From the NCBI GenBank assembly GCA_017511405.1, contig JAFWKB010000030.1:1-12272 (forward strand): a DNA stretch of 12,272 bases, read 5' to 3'. Made by a program: the position numbers and the translations under genes. How positions within the stretch are numbered: the stretch's first letter is position 1; each line of letters begins with the position of its first letter. Source of the stretch: Candidatus Saccharimonadota bacterium (GTDB lineage: Bacteria > Patescibacteriota > Saccharimonadia > Saccharimonadales > Saccharimonadaceae). The notes under the pieces were generated by a model. That model did not search any database. It was not told where the DNA came from and worked only from the letters and a program-made list of their open reading frames with translations. Of this stretch, positions 1 to 6,937 are shown one piece after another.

Positions 1-21
1 TAGCACATTTTTTAATGCTTG

Positions 22-30
22 TGTTAAAAT
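22..30 (+). promoter_or_regulatory. extended -10 promoter of the histidine kinase gene
   Basis: TGT followed by TAAAAT (25-30) is an extended -10 element. It ends 7 bases before the ATG at 38, so the transcript should begin at or within a base or two of the start codon (leaderless). No Shine-Dalgarno sequence precedes the ATG. Only 21 bases of upstream sequence are in the window, so a -35 box cannot be assessed. Confidence 0.55.
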
Positions 31-37
31 AAATGTA

Positions 38-1666
38 ATGGGTTTATTTGATTCACTAAAAACAAAAGTCTCGAAAACTCAAACCCCTAAGACCCCAGAG
101 CAAGCAAGAGTTACTCCTGCGGAACCTGTTGATACGGCAAGGTTGGCTGAACTTGCTTTGAAATCTATTCAAGACGGGGTGATTATTGTTGATAAGGATG
201 AAATTATAAAATTTATTAATCCAGCGGCGGTAGCTATGACTGGTGTAGATAAAGCAGAAGATGCACTTTATCTACAGTTTCCGCTTGTAATGAAACTTGA
301 ATTTATCGACGGGACAAAGGTTGATTCCACTAATAATTCCCTGGAAAAAGCTGCTCGAGCTAATCAACAGTTTGAGTCGAAAGATTTTGTTCTAATTGGA
401 ACCTTGAACGATAAAAAGACCCCTATTAAGGTTGTCCTAACGCCGACTGGTGGTCCTACAAGTGATAGAATTATTACGTTTAGAGATATTGCGAAAGAGC
501 TTGAAGAAGAAGGAGCTCAAACAGAATTTGTTTCTACAGCGAGCCACGAAATGAGGACGCCCATAGCTTCGATCGAAGGATATTTGAGTCTTGCGTTAAA
601 CCCTCAAACGGCCACAATTGATGCGAGGGCAAGACAATACATTGAATCTGCACACGACGCTAGCAAACGTCTTGGTAATTTGTTCAAAGATCTTCTTGAT
701 GTGACTAAGTTGGACGACAAGCGTATTCGTGCGCGGTTGATTCCTCTGGAGCTTAATGGTTTTGTTAAGAAATTTGCGGACGAATACATTCCTAAGTTTA
801 AGGAAAAAAATATTACATATACTTTCGGGACGGAGTCTAAGAATAAAGGGAGATTTGGTGGAGGTTTGAAAAAGATTGAGCAGGTTGTTTATACTTTTGC
901 TGATGTGGATTTTCTCGGCGAGATATTGGCGAATCTGATTGAGAACGCAATAAAATACACTCCTGTTGGTGGCGCAGTCTGGATTAATGTACAAGGAGAC
1001 GGAGATAGGGCCTTGATAAACGTTACTGATACTGGGATAGGGATTGCTTCTGAAGATTTGCAACATATTTTTCAGAAATTTTATCGTGCGGACAATTCTC
1101 AAACACGAACCGTCGGGGGAACTGGACTGGGATTATATCTCGTAAAGCAGAGAACCGAAGCTATGGATGGACGCGTTTGGGCGGAAAGCGCATTCGGGGA
1201 AGGCTCGACTTTTTATGTCAGCTTGCCCCGTTTAACTCCTGAGGAATATGAAAAACGCCAGATTGCACATTCTAATCAAGTAGCCGTACAAATGTTTGCA
1301 GAACAGGCTATGCTTAATCAAAGCGCAAAGGAAGGCATTATAAGTTCTAGTGACCCGAATCGGCTCGGCACTAATGTTCCGCAATTTAATCCGAATGTGT
1401 TTAATCAGCAGCAGCCGATTTATTCTCCGTCCAGTGCTCCGGTTCGAGGATACGGAATGATGGTCACACCGAACCAACCAAATCGGGTGTCACCCCAGTC
1501 GAGCGTCCCAATTCAATCACCAATGCCGCAGCAATCGAATCCAATGCCGAATGTTCAATTGCCGCCTCAGCAGCAGTTTTCACAGCCGCTTCCACCTAGA
1601 CAACCTGTTCCTGCCCAAGTTCAGCCAACTCAACCTGTTCAAAACAATCAAAATATAATACAATAA
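38..1666 (+). CDS. soluble PAS-domain sensor histidine kinase
   Basis: Sensor kinase that should autophosphorylate on histidine and pass phosphate to the regulator encoded next. Domains in order: a PAS-like region (about residues 34-150), a HisKA dimerisation/phosphoacceptor box with HEMRTP (His170), and a HATPase_c domain with N box ENAIKYT (302-308), G1 box DTGIGI (331-336), F box (344-350) and G2 box GGTGLGL (360-366). A Gly/Lys-rich stretch (about 264-280) lies between the HisKA and HATPase domains. No signal peptide or membrane segment is present, so it should sense a cytoplasmic signal, or be membrane-associated through another protein. Residues from about 440 to 542 are a low-complexity Pro/Gln/Asn tail with no recognised fold. 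The ATG at 38 fits the closely placed -10 element. The signal sensed is unknown. Confidence 0.93.
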   Translation: MGLFDSLKTKVSKTQTPKTPEQARVTPAEPVDTARLAELALKSIQDGVIIVDKDEIIKFINPAAVAMTGVDKAEDALYLQFPLVMKLEFIDGTKVDSTNNSLEKAARANQQFESKDFVLIGTLNDKKTPIKVVLTPTGGPTSDRIITFRDIAKELEEEGAQTEFVSTASHEMRTPIASIEGYLSLALNPQTATIDARARQYIESAHDASKRLGNLFKDLLDVTKLDDKRIRARLIPLELNGFVKKFADEYIPKFKEKNITYTFGTESKNKGRFGGGLKKIEQVVYTFADVDFLGEILANLIENAIKYTPVGGAVWINVQGDGDRALINVTDTGIGIASEDLQHIFQKFYRADNSQTRTVGGTGLGLYLVKQRTEAMDGRVWAESAFGEGSTFYVSLPRLTPEEYEKRQIAHSNQVAVQMFAEQAMLNQSAKEGIISSSDPNRLGTNVPQFNPNVFNQQQPIYSPSSAPVRGYGMMVTPNQPNRVSPQSSVPIQSPMPQQSNPMPNVQLPPQQQFSQPLPPRQPVPAQVQPTQPVQNNQNIIQ

Positions 1667-1686
1667 GTTAAACGGAGGTTTCGAAA

Positions 1687-2331
1687 ATGACAAAAGTTAT
1701 GGTGGTCGAGGACGACCAAAGCCTAAGGGAGATTTATTCAATTCGTTTAACCGCAGAAGGATACGAGATTGTTTCCGCGGGAGACGGCGAAGAAGCACTT
1801 GCGCTTGCTGTGAAGGAAAAGCCCAATTTGATTCTATCGGACGTGATGATGCCGAAGATTTCTGGGTTTGATATGCTTGACATATTGAGGCAAACTCCCG
1901 AGACAAAAGGGATTAAAGTTATTATGATGACAGCGCTCAGTTCAGATGACCAGAGGAAGCGAGGAGAAGGTTTAGGCGCAGACAAATATTTAGTAAAATC
2001 CCAAGTCGGAATCGAAGACGTAATTGCAGCAGTTCATGAAGTATTAGGAGATAATAATGAAGCCGGAGCTCCCGTTAGTCCAGAAATGTTGGCCGCTGCG
2101 CAATTGCAAGAGGTTACAGCACAAACTCAACCCGTAGCCCCTCCGTCCGATTCTCAAGTTCCAGTTTCACAATCCGTTCCTACTCCGACTCAGCCCCAAC
2201 CAGTAGCTCAACCTCAGCCGTCTGTTCAACAGCCTGCTCCTCAACCTATGCAACCCGTTCAAGGAGTTCAAAATGCCCAACCGCAACCAACCCCAGTCCA
2301 ACCCGCTCAACCCGCAAATCCGGCTCAATAA
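1687..2331 (+). CDS. receiver-only response regulator with Pro/Gln-rich tail
   Basis: CheY-like receiver domain (residues 1-120) with a complete phosphorylation site: acidic residues E8, D9 and D10, phosphoacceptor D52 in LSDVMMP, switch T82 and conserved K104. No DNA-binding or enzymatic output domain follows. Residues from about 122 to 214 are a low-complexity Pro/Gln/Val/Ala tail. Output is therefore probably by protein-protein interaction rather than direct transcription control (inference). The gene starts 20 bases after the kinase stop codon and has a clear Shine-Dalgarno GGAGGT (1674-1679) 7 bases before the ATG, so it is the operon-internal cognate partner of the kinase. The tail resembles the kinase tail in composition. 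Its 3' end overlaps the next gene by 59 bases in a different frame. Confidence 0.92.
   Translation: MTKVMVVEDDQSLREIYSIRLTAEGYEIVSAGDGEEALALAVKEKPNLILSDVMMPKISGFDMLDILRQTPETKGIKVIMMTALSSDDQRKRGEGLGADKYLVKSQVGIEDVIAAVHEVLGDNNEAGAPVSPEMLAAAQLQEVTAQTQPVAPPSDSQVPVSQSVPTPTQPQPVAQPQPSVQQPAPQPMQPVQGVQNAQPQPTPVQPAQPANPAQ
2261..2266 (+). promoter_or_regulatory. Shine-Dalgarno site fixing the pseudouridine synthase start
   Basis: AAGGAG lies 6 bases before the ATG at 2273, inside the codons for the regulator's Pro/Gln tail. It supports the start at 2273 even though that start overlaps the upstream gene by 59 bases and adds about 16 residues before the S4 domain. Confidence 0.65.
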
Positions 2332-3001
2332 ATTTCTTGCGGAAAGACTTGGAATTTCCAGACGAGAAGCGGATGGGTTAATCGAATCAGGAAGTGTTTT
2401 GGTGTCTGGGAAAACCGCTTCTATCGGAGAAAGGGTTGACAAAACACAAGAGGTGTGTTATAATGGTAAGAGTATACCTTTTTCTCTTGATTTTACTTAT
2501 CTTGCGCTAAATAAGCCGATAGGTTATGTATGTTCCAAGAAACGTCAGGATGATACCCCGACAGTTTATGAGTTATTGCCTAAGGAGTTTAAAAGCCTTA
2601 AGACTGTAGGACGATTAGACAAGGATTCATCGGGGTTAATCTTATTCACCAATGATGGCGATTTTGCATTCCAGATGACACATCCGAGTTTTAGTAAAAC
2701 GAAGATTTATCACGTAACTTTGGATAGAAACCTTGAACCCCTACATCAACAGATGATTGCGGATTACGGGATTAGACTTTCCGATGGTGTTTCGAAGCTC
2801 GGGCTCGTAAAACTTAATTCCGATGAGTCTCGTAAGCGCAATAAGTTTGAGGTCACTATGAGTGAAGGGAGAAACCGACAGATTCGTCGAACTTTTGAGG
2901 CGCTCGGTTATCACGTTGCAAAATTACACAGAATTGGATTTGGAAAGTATAATCTTGGAACTCTAGCGCCTGGAGAATATTGCTTGATAGAAAAACTCTA
3001 G
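2273..3001 (+). CDS. RsuA/RluB/RluE/RluF-family RNA pseudouridine synthase
   Basis: Converts a specific uridine in rRNA (most likely 23S or 16S) to pseudouridine. An S4 RNA-binding domain covers about residues 17-64 (RLNKFLAERLGISRREAD at its start). The catalytic domain follows, with the family motif GRLDKDSSGL carrying catalytic Asp116, LNKPIGYVCS near 79-88, and the C-terminal NRQIRR motif (201-206). Length 242 matches the family. The exact target nucleotide, and whether this is RsuA or RluB type, cannot be read from sequence alone. The start at 2273 is chosen from the AAGGAG site. Residues 1-16 are Asn/Pro/Gln-rich because they are read in another frame through the regulator's repetitive tail, so translation is probably coupled to that gene. 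It is the last gene of the operon. Confidence 0.92.
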   Translation: MPNRNQPQSNPLNPQIRLNKFLAERLGISRREADGLIESGSVLVSGKTASIGERVDKTQEVCYNGKSIPFSLDFTYLALNKPIGYVCSKKRQDDTPTVYELLPKEFKSLKTVGRLDKDSSGLILFTNDGDFAFQMTHPSFSKTKIYHVTLDRNLEPLHQQMIADYGIRLSDGVSKLGLVKLNSDESRKRNKFEVTMSEGRNRQIRRTFEALGYHVAKLHRIGFGKYNLGTLAPGEYCLIEKL

Positions 3002-3002
3002 C

Positions 3003-3037
3003 TTCTAAATTAGTGAGAGAGTAGTTTAGAAATTTTT
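3003..3037 (+). terminator. probable intrinsic terminator of the kinase operon
   Basis: Bases 3003-3012 pair with 3022-3031 (10 pairs including one G-T wobble) around a 9-base loop, followed by A and five Ts. The stem is AT-rich and therefore weak, but it sits directly after the pseudouridine synthase stop codon. It also overlaps the last codons of the convergent FtsA-like gene. On the opposite strand a T run follows the stem only after several bases, so bidirectional function is less certain. Confidence 0.5.
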
Positions 3038-4347
3038 GCGCGTAGACCGTGCTTTTCCGGAGAAACAAGAAGTGTATCTACGGCCACACGAAGAAGTCCG
3101 AGGGCGGTAACGAAGGAACAATCTAGCACACAAGTGTCGTCGATTTCTTCAGGAAAAATAAAATCAGGTAGCGACAGCGGGTCGAGAATGTGAATTGTAG
3201 GGCGGCGCTCAAAATTGAGATTACTGAACCAATCTGAGGTCGCCATCGACTCTTCGAGGGGCATCAAATTGGCACTTCCCCCAGAAAGAAGAATATCGGA
3301 GGGGAGAGGAGAGACATTTTTAAACTCCTCAAGAGCAATTGAGACACCAGCAAGCCAGATTGAGAGGGCTTGATTTACAGCTCCGGTCGTACGATTGATA
3401 ACGGCATCCGAGAGGATAGATTCGTCCTCGAGATTAACCTTGTATTTTTCCGCAGTGGGCGGCTTAACTCCAAGAGAGTCGGAAATTTGACGCGTAAAGG
3501 ATCTCCCAGCAATATTAAACATTTTCGTACCGCAGATATCGCCTGAATCAGCAACGGCAATGTCGGTAGTTCCACCACCGATATCGATCAAAATAGCAGA
3601 AAAATCAGTATCGATTTCGTCTCCTATACAGGCACGACAGATGGCGAAGGGTTCAACAACAATAGCAAGCAGTTCTAATTCGAGCTCGACGCATACTTTT
3701 TCAATCGCGGAAACGGCAATTGTTGGAGCAAAAGCGGTATAATATTCGATTAAAACCTCGCCCCCTTTAAAGCCCACAGGGTTATTAATCTTATATCCAT
3801 CAATAGAAAGCGAAACTAGTGCGGAGTTAATTAGGCTTAAATCAATTTCGGGATTATCTGTTTCAAGAGAAACCTCGCCTTTGATTTTATTTTTTGCGCG
3901 AGATTCAATCTTGTTTAAGAGTTCCCTGAGTTCCGACTCGGAGATTGGCCGGTTTGGAACATCCCTGCGATAACGAATAGTGGTAGTTTCGCCTTTGACC
4001 AGCTCTCCAGAGATGCCCACTACGGCGGTCTTCGCGCGTTCTTTGGTTTTTTCTTCAAGGATGGAGAGAGCCTCTTCGCAACTACTAATTACGCCGCGGA
4101 TATTAGAGATGCTACCGCCAGACATATTTCCAGAAGCTTGACGAGATTTTGAGATACCTAACAATTTAAGCTTCCCAGAAGTTAGGGAGTTTTTAAACTT
4201 AATGGATTTTTGAGGATTTCCAGAATCGACGGGCGAAGCAAGCGCACATTTAACAAACTCAGTCCCGATATCAAGGGCGAGCAGAGTCGATTTTAGCTCG
4301 TGAGATTTAGAGCTTTCAGAAGATTTGTGCGGATTAATAAAGCTCAT
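3010..4347 (-). CDS. FtsA-like actin-fold ATPase (cell-division type)
   Basis: Member of the FtsA/PilM branch of actin-like ATPases. Phosphate-1 motif ALDIGT is at 24-29, phosphate-2 motif LIDIGGGTTD at 253-262, and an adenosine motif ILLSGGSA at 352-359. Residues about 107-150 (VVGISGELVKG onward) resemble the SHS2/1C subdomain of FtsA. The extreme C terminus (about 430-445) can form a short basic amphipathic helix, as in the FtsA membrane-targeting tail. Length 445 is closer to FtsA (about 420) than to PilM (about 350). FtsA tethers FtsZ to the membrane. No ftsZ lies nearby, so the FtsA role is inferred, and a pilus-assembly PilM relative remains possible. A TATAAT lies 6 bases upstream of the ATG and there is no Shine-Dalgarno site. 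It lies 36 bases downstream of alaS and ends 8 bases from the convergent operon. Confidence 0.8.
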   Translation of the reverse strand: MSFINPHKSSESSKSHELKSTLLALDIGTEFVKCALASPVDSGNPQKSIKFKNSLTSGKLKLLGISKSRQASGNMSGGSISNIRGVISSCEEALSILEEKTKERAKTAVVGISGELVKGETTTIRYRRDVPNRPISESELRELLNKIESRAKNKIKGEVSLETDNPEIDLSLINSALVSLSIDGYKINNPVGFKGGEVLIEYYTAFAPTIAVSAIEKVCVELELELLAIVVEPFAICRACIGDEIDTDFSAILIDIGGGTTDIAVADSGDICGTKMFNIAGRSFTRQISDSLGVKPPTAEKYKVNLEDESILSDAVINRTTGAVNQALSIWLAGVSIALEEFKNVSPLPSDILLSGGSANLMPLEESMATSDWFSNLNFERRPTIHILDPLSLPDFIFPEEIDDTCVLDCSFVTALGLLRVAVDTLLVSPEKHGLRAKISKLLSH

Positions 4348-4353
4348 GCTTTA

Positions 4354-4362
4354 ATTATACCA
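4354..4362 (-). promoter_or_regulatory. extended -10 promoter of the FtsA-like gene
   Basis: Reading the minus strand, TGG is followed by exact TATAAT (4359 to 4354), which ends 6 bases before the ATG at 4347. This predicts a leaderless transcript independent of alaS. No -35 box is recognisable at 16-18 bases upstream. Confidence 0.65.
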
Positions 4363-4383
4363 CAAAATCTTTGATTTAAATAT

Positions 4384-6270
4384 TTATTCTAGGACAGCCT
4401 TAATCCGACGGACGCCGGCGGAGGAAGATTCCTCTTTTTTAATTTTGAATTTTCCGAGGACGCCAGTATGCTCGACATGTGGGCCACCGCAAACCTCTCG
4501 CGAGACAGGGTTATCGAAATCGCCAATCGTATAGACTTTAAGCTTCTCGGGGTACTTGTCCCAGAATTGTCCGTGAGCTTTCAGAGTATTTCTTGCATAT
4601 TCTTTATCATATTCGTCGAAGACAACCGGTAGGTCGAGCGAGATCCACTCGTTGACTTGATTTTCAATAGTTTTGATTTCTTCGGGGGTCATTTTATGAT
4701 CAAGGTTAAAGTCGAAACGGATACGTTCGGCAGTAATATTGGAACCCTTCTGAGAAACAGACGAGTCAAGATGTTTTTGGAGAGCAGCAAGGAGAAGATG
4801 GGTCGCAGTATGATACTTAGTGGTCATTTCTCCATGATCTTCTAGTCCGCCTTTAAACATGTCTTTGGAGGCGGTTTTGGAGCGATTTCTCTGCTCGGCT
4901 AATGCGTCGTCAAACTCCTTGTGCCAGTCTTTTGTAAGCTCAATCCCCTGACGATAGATTTCTTCGACGGAAATTTCCATAGGGAAGCCATAAGTATCTT
5001 GAAGAGTAAAAATATCTTTTCCGGAAAGAGTGGAGTTTTGGCTTTTTGAGGCCATTTTTCCAAGTTCTTTAAGACCTCTGTTTAAGGTTTTACGAAAGAC
5101 CTTCTCTTCCCTCTCGAGAATCTCGAGCGCATTTTCTCGATTAGTAAGAACGGAGTCCGGGAGAGTTTTGTATTCTTTTTCGATTGGAGAAATGGTCTCG
5201 CGGAGAAAATCTTGGGCGATACCCAAATCAAGAGCTTTTAAAACGGCGCGACGAATTAGGCGACGAAGAGCGTAACCTTGCGCCTTGTTCGAAGGAACTA
5301 AACCTTGAGCGGAGAGAAGATATGCGCCACGAAGATGATCGGCAATAATGCGCATTTCGTCGGTATTATTATCATATGATTTGCCAGAAAGCTCCTCGAG
5401 TTTATCGATGATAGGTTTCATTAGAGAAATCTTAAATACATCAAAACTGCCGATTGAGGCTGCAGCGAGACGTTCGAGTCCGCCACCAAAATCAACATTT
5501 TTGTTTTTCAGCTCAGAGAAAGTGCCGTCCTCGTTGCGACGATATTGCATAAAGACTTGGTTGCCGATTTCCATAAAGCGAGCACCATCAGAGGCAGGGT
5601 GGGACTTTCCATATTTTTCGACATCTTGTTTATCTTCGCCAAAATCATAGAAAACTTCAGAGTCCGGGCCGCAGGGATCGCCAATTGGGGTAGTTTCGAT
5701 TCCACCGCCTCTTGACCACCAGTTTTCTTTGTCATTATAGAAGAAGATACGTTCACCGTCCTTGATTCCCCGTTTATCGCCATTTTCCGCAGTATCAATT
5801 TCGACAATTTTTGCTTCGATACCCGCTTCTTTGAAAACATCTTGCCAGATTTTAGCCGCTTCATCGTCGCGCGGGATACCGTATTTTTCATTCCCGATAA
5901 AGCATGTGACAAAAATTTTCTTCGGGTCGAGGCCAATTACCTTGGTAAGGAATTCAAAATAATTGCGGATTTGCTCTTTTTTAAAGTAATCTCCGAGCGA
6001 CCAGTTGCCGAGCATTTCAAAAACTGTAGTATGGCGAGGGTCTCCAACATCTTCGATGTCTTGAAGACGGAGGCAAGGTTGAGAATCAGTAAGACGAGTA
6101 CCTTTTGGATGTTTCTCGCCGAGAAGATAGCGTAAAAGAGGCTGCATCCCAGAGCCCGTAAATAGAGTTGTGGGGTCATTTTCTAAAACTAGCGGAGCGG
6201 GAGCAATAACTTGATGGCCATTTTTTTGTTGAAATTCTAGATATTTTTGACGGATTTCACTTGCATTCAT
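4384..6270 (-). CDS. alaS: alanyl-tRNA synthetase, compact form without C-Ala domain
   Basis: Charges tRNA-Ala with alanine. The class II catalytic core fills the N-terminal part: LFTGSGMQP at 36-44, HTTVFEMLGNWSLGDYF at 80-96, and FGGGLERL at 261-268. The tRNA-recognition helical region follows (about 280-465). The editing site is present, with HTATH at 487-491 and CGGPH at 594-598, giving the usual four zinc-type ligands (H487, H491, C594, H598). The protein stops at GVRRIKAVLE, so the oligomerising C-Ala/DHHA1 domain is absent. The barrel domain that normally precedes HTATH in full-length enzymes also appears missing. Length 628 compares with about 875 in E. coli. All catalytic motifs are intact, so this is a lineage form, not a broken gene. 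Translation probably starts at the ATG at 6270, directly after its -10. Confidence 0.96.
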   Translation of the reverse strand: MNASEIRQKYLEFQQKNGHQVIAPAPLVLENDPTTLFTGSGMQPLLRYLLGEKHPKGTRLTDSQPCLRLQDIEDVGDPRHTTVFEMLGNWSLGDYFKKEQIRNYFEFLTKVIGLDPKKIFVTCFIGNEKYGIPRDDEAAKIWQDVFKEAGIEAKIVEIDTAENGDKRGIKDGERIFFYNDKENWWSRGGGIETTPIGDPCGPDSEVFYDFGEDKQDVEKYGKSHPASDGARFMEIGNQVFMQYRRNEDGTFSELKNKNVDFGGGLERLAAASIGSFDVFKISLMKPIIDKLEELSGKSYDNNTDEMRIIADHLRGAYLLSAQGLVPSNKAQGYALRRLIRRAVLKALDLGIAQDFLRETISPIEKEYKTLPDSVLTNRENALEILEREEKVFRKTLNRGLKELGKMASKSQNSTLSGKDIFTLQDTYGFPMEISVEEIYRQGIELTKDWHKEFDDALAEQRNRSKTASKDMFKGGLEDHGEMTTKYHTATHLLLAALQKHLDSSVSQKGSNITAERIRFDFNLDHKMTPEEIKTIENQVNEWISLDLPVVFDEYDKEYARNTLKAHGQFWDKYPEKLKVYTIGDFDNPVSREVCGGPHVEHTGVLGKFKIKKEESSSAGVRRIKAVLE

Positions 6271-6277
6271 AGAGATA

Positions 6278-6283
6278 ATTATA
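6278..6283 (-). promoter_or_regulatory. -10 element of alaS
   Basis: Exact TATAAT on the minus strand ends 7 bases before the alaS ATG, predicting a leaderless mRNA. TG lies directly before the hexamer without the usual one-base gap, and no -35 box is evident. Confidence 0.6.
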
Positions 6284-6299
6284 CATTAATCTAGGGGTT

Positions 6300-6413
6300 T
6301 TAGCCAGTTTTCTTATCATAATCAATTTCAGAAGCATAAACTGGGGTAGATTGAGGCAGTTTTTTGAACATTTTTGGCAAAAAAATAGGGCTATTTTTGT
6401 TGGATTTTAAGGT
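6300..6413 (-). other. coding-like remnant or micro-ORF upstream of alaS
   Basis: On the minus strand a frame stays open from 6413 to a TAA at 6300-6302 and encodes 37 residues. It ends in a tail that reads like a natural protein C terminus, ending STPVYASEIDYDKKTG. The only ATG in this frame is at 6371 and would give a 23-residue peptide. That ATG has no Shine-Dalgarno site and no -10 at the spacing seen for other genes here. A stop codon at 6414-6416 closes the frame upstream, just before the -35 box of the secreted-protein cassette. It may be the 3' end of a gene whose 5' part was lost when that cassette arrived, a real micropeptide, or chance. I do not recognise the sequence. Confidence 0.3.
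6304..6344. repeat. inverted repeat CCAGTTT / AAACTGG
   Basis: Perfect 7-base arms at 6304-6310 and 6338-6344 are separated by 27 bases, with three further possible pairs inside (6312-6314 with 6332-6334). It lies between the alaS promoter and the secreted-protein promoter and overlaps the coding-like remnant. There is no T run, so it is not a standard terminator. It could be chance or a binding site. Confidence 0.25.
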
Positions 6414-6419
6414 TTAGTC

Positions 6420-6448
6420 TTGACAAATTTAAGCATGTGTGCTATAAT
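6420..6448 (+). promoter_or_regulatory. consensus -35 / extended -10 promoter of the secreted-protein gene
   Basis: TTGACA (6420-6425) and TATAAT (6443-6448) are both perfect consensus, separated by exactly 17 bases, and TGC precedes the -10. Transcription should start near 6455, giving a leader of about 50 bases before the ATG at 6507. It is the only promoter in this window with a recognisable -35 box and should be strong. Confidence 0.88.
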
Positions 6449-6506
6449 GATAGTAGATTAGGGAAGTTGTTTCTATATAGTTCGTTTCAAATAGGAGGGC
6501 AAAATA

Positions 6507-6917
6507 ATGAAAAAGCTCATGATTATCTTGTTAACCTGTGTTATTTTCTCAATTGCTGCTGTTCCGGTTTTTGCGGGAACTACCACTAACCTTTCCAAGC
6601 TGCCCAAGAGCACAGCTATGGAGAAGAAGGCCTACAATTCGTTAAAGAACATTGATTCTTTGGCTAAGAAGTACGGTTGGACCGTTAAGCGGTGGTATAC
6701 CCGGGAGAAGCTTTCCGCAGAGAATGCGAAAAAGTGGGTAACCACAAAAGTCGAGCTCCGCGGAAAAAGCTGGCGAGTAGTTTTCCGTCATTGCATGTAC
6801 AAGAATGGTACGGTTTACTACCAGCAGACAGGCTCAGACGGAAAGACAAAAAAGATCAAGTGGAAATACATTAAGGATTTGATTATACATCCGTCAAAAT
6901 ACTACAAGAAAAAATAG
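6507..6917 (+). CDS. small secreted, strongly basic protein of unknown function
   Basis: A Sec-type signal peptide is clear: MKK, then a hydrophobic core, then VFA before the likely cleavage after Ala23. The mature part is about 113 residues and very basic: 29 Lys/Arg against 7 Asp/Glu. It is rich in aromatic residues (5 Trp, 9 Tyr), has a single Cys (Cys96) and ends in a Tyr/Lys cluster. I recognise no domain. The composition would suit binding to anionic envelope polymers, DNA or another cell's surface (inference only). The start is fixed by AGGAGG (6493-6498), 8 bases before the ATG. Lysine is written mostly AAG (17 AAG, 9 AAA), which looks different from the AAA-leaning neighbours. It is a single-gene unit with its own promoter and terminator, between convergent mnmA and divergent alaS. 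Confidence 0.85.
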   Translation: MKKLMIILLTCVIFSIAAVPVFAGTTTNLSKLPKSTAMEKKAYNSLKNIDSLAKKYGWTVKRWYTREKLSAENAKKWVTTKVELRGKSWRVVFRHCMYKNGTVYYQQTGSDGKTKKIKWKYIKDLIIHPSKYYKKK

Positions 6918-6937
6918 CTCCTCCCCTAATCATCCTC

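Noticed and set aside
596..1102. 168-codon frame on the minus strand opposite the kinase gene
   Set aside because: It lies entirely antisense to strongly conserved HisKA/HATPase codons, has no recognisable motifs, and is an expected shadow frame.
1355..2331. CRISPR-like or DNA-level tandem repeats in the CAG/CAA/CCG-rich tails
   Set aside because: The units vary in length and sequence and stay in frame as Pro/Gln codons, so this is protein-level low complexity, not a repeat array.
4384..6270. alaS as a truncated pseudogene
   Set aside because: All catalytic and editing motifs are intact and the end falls cleanly at a domain boundary, so a compact functional form is more likely.
6381..6398. 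Hairpin AAAAATA/TATTTTT as a terminator
   Set aside because: The stem is only seven A-T pairs with a 4-base loop, too weak, and it does not follow a convincing gene on the + strand.
6507..6578. Possible lipoprotein signal around Cys11 (LLTC) of the secreted protein
   Set aside because: The residue before Cys is Thr, not Gly/Ala/Ser, the hydrophobic core continues past it, and a better signal peptidase I site (VFA) follows at residues 21-23.
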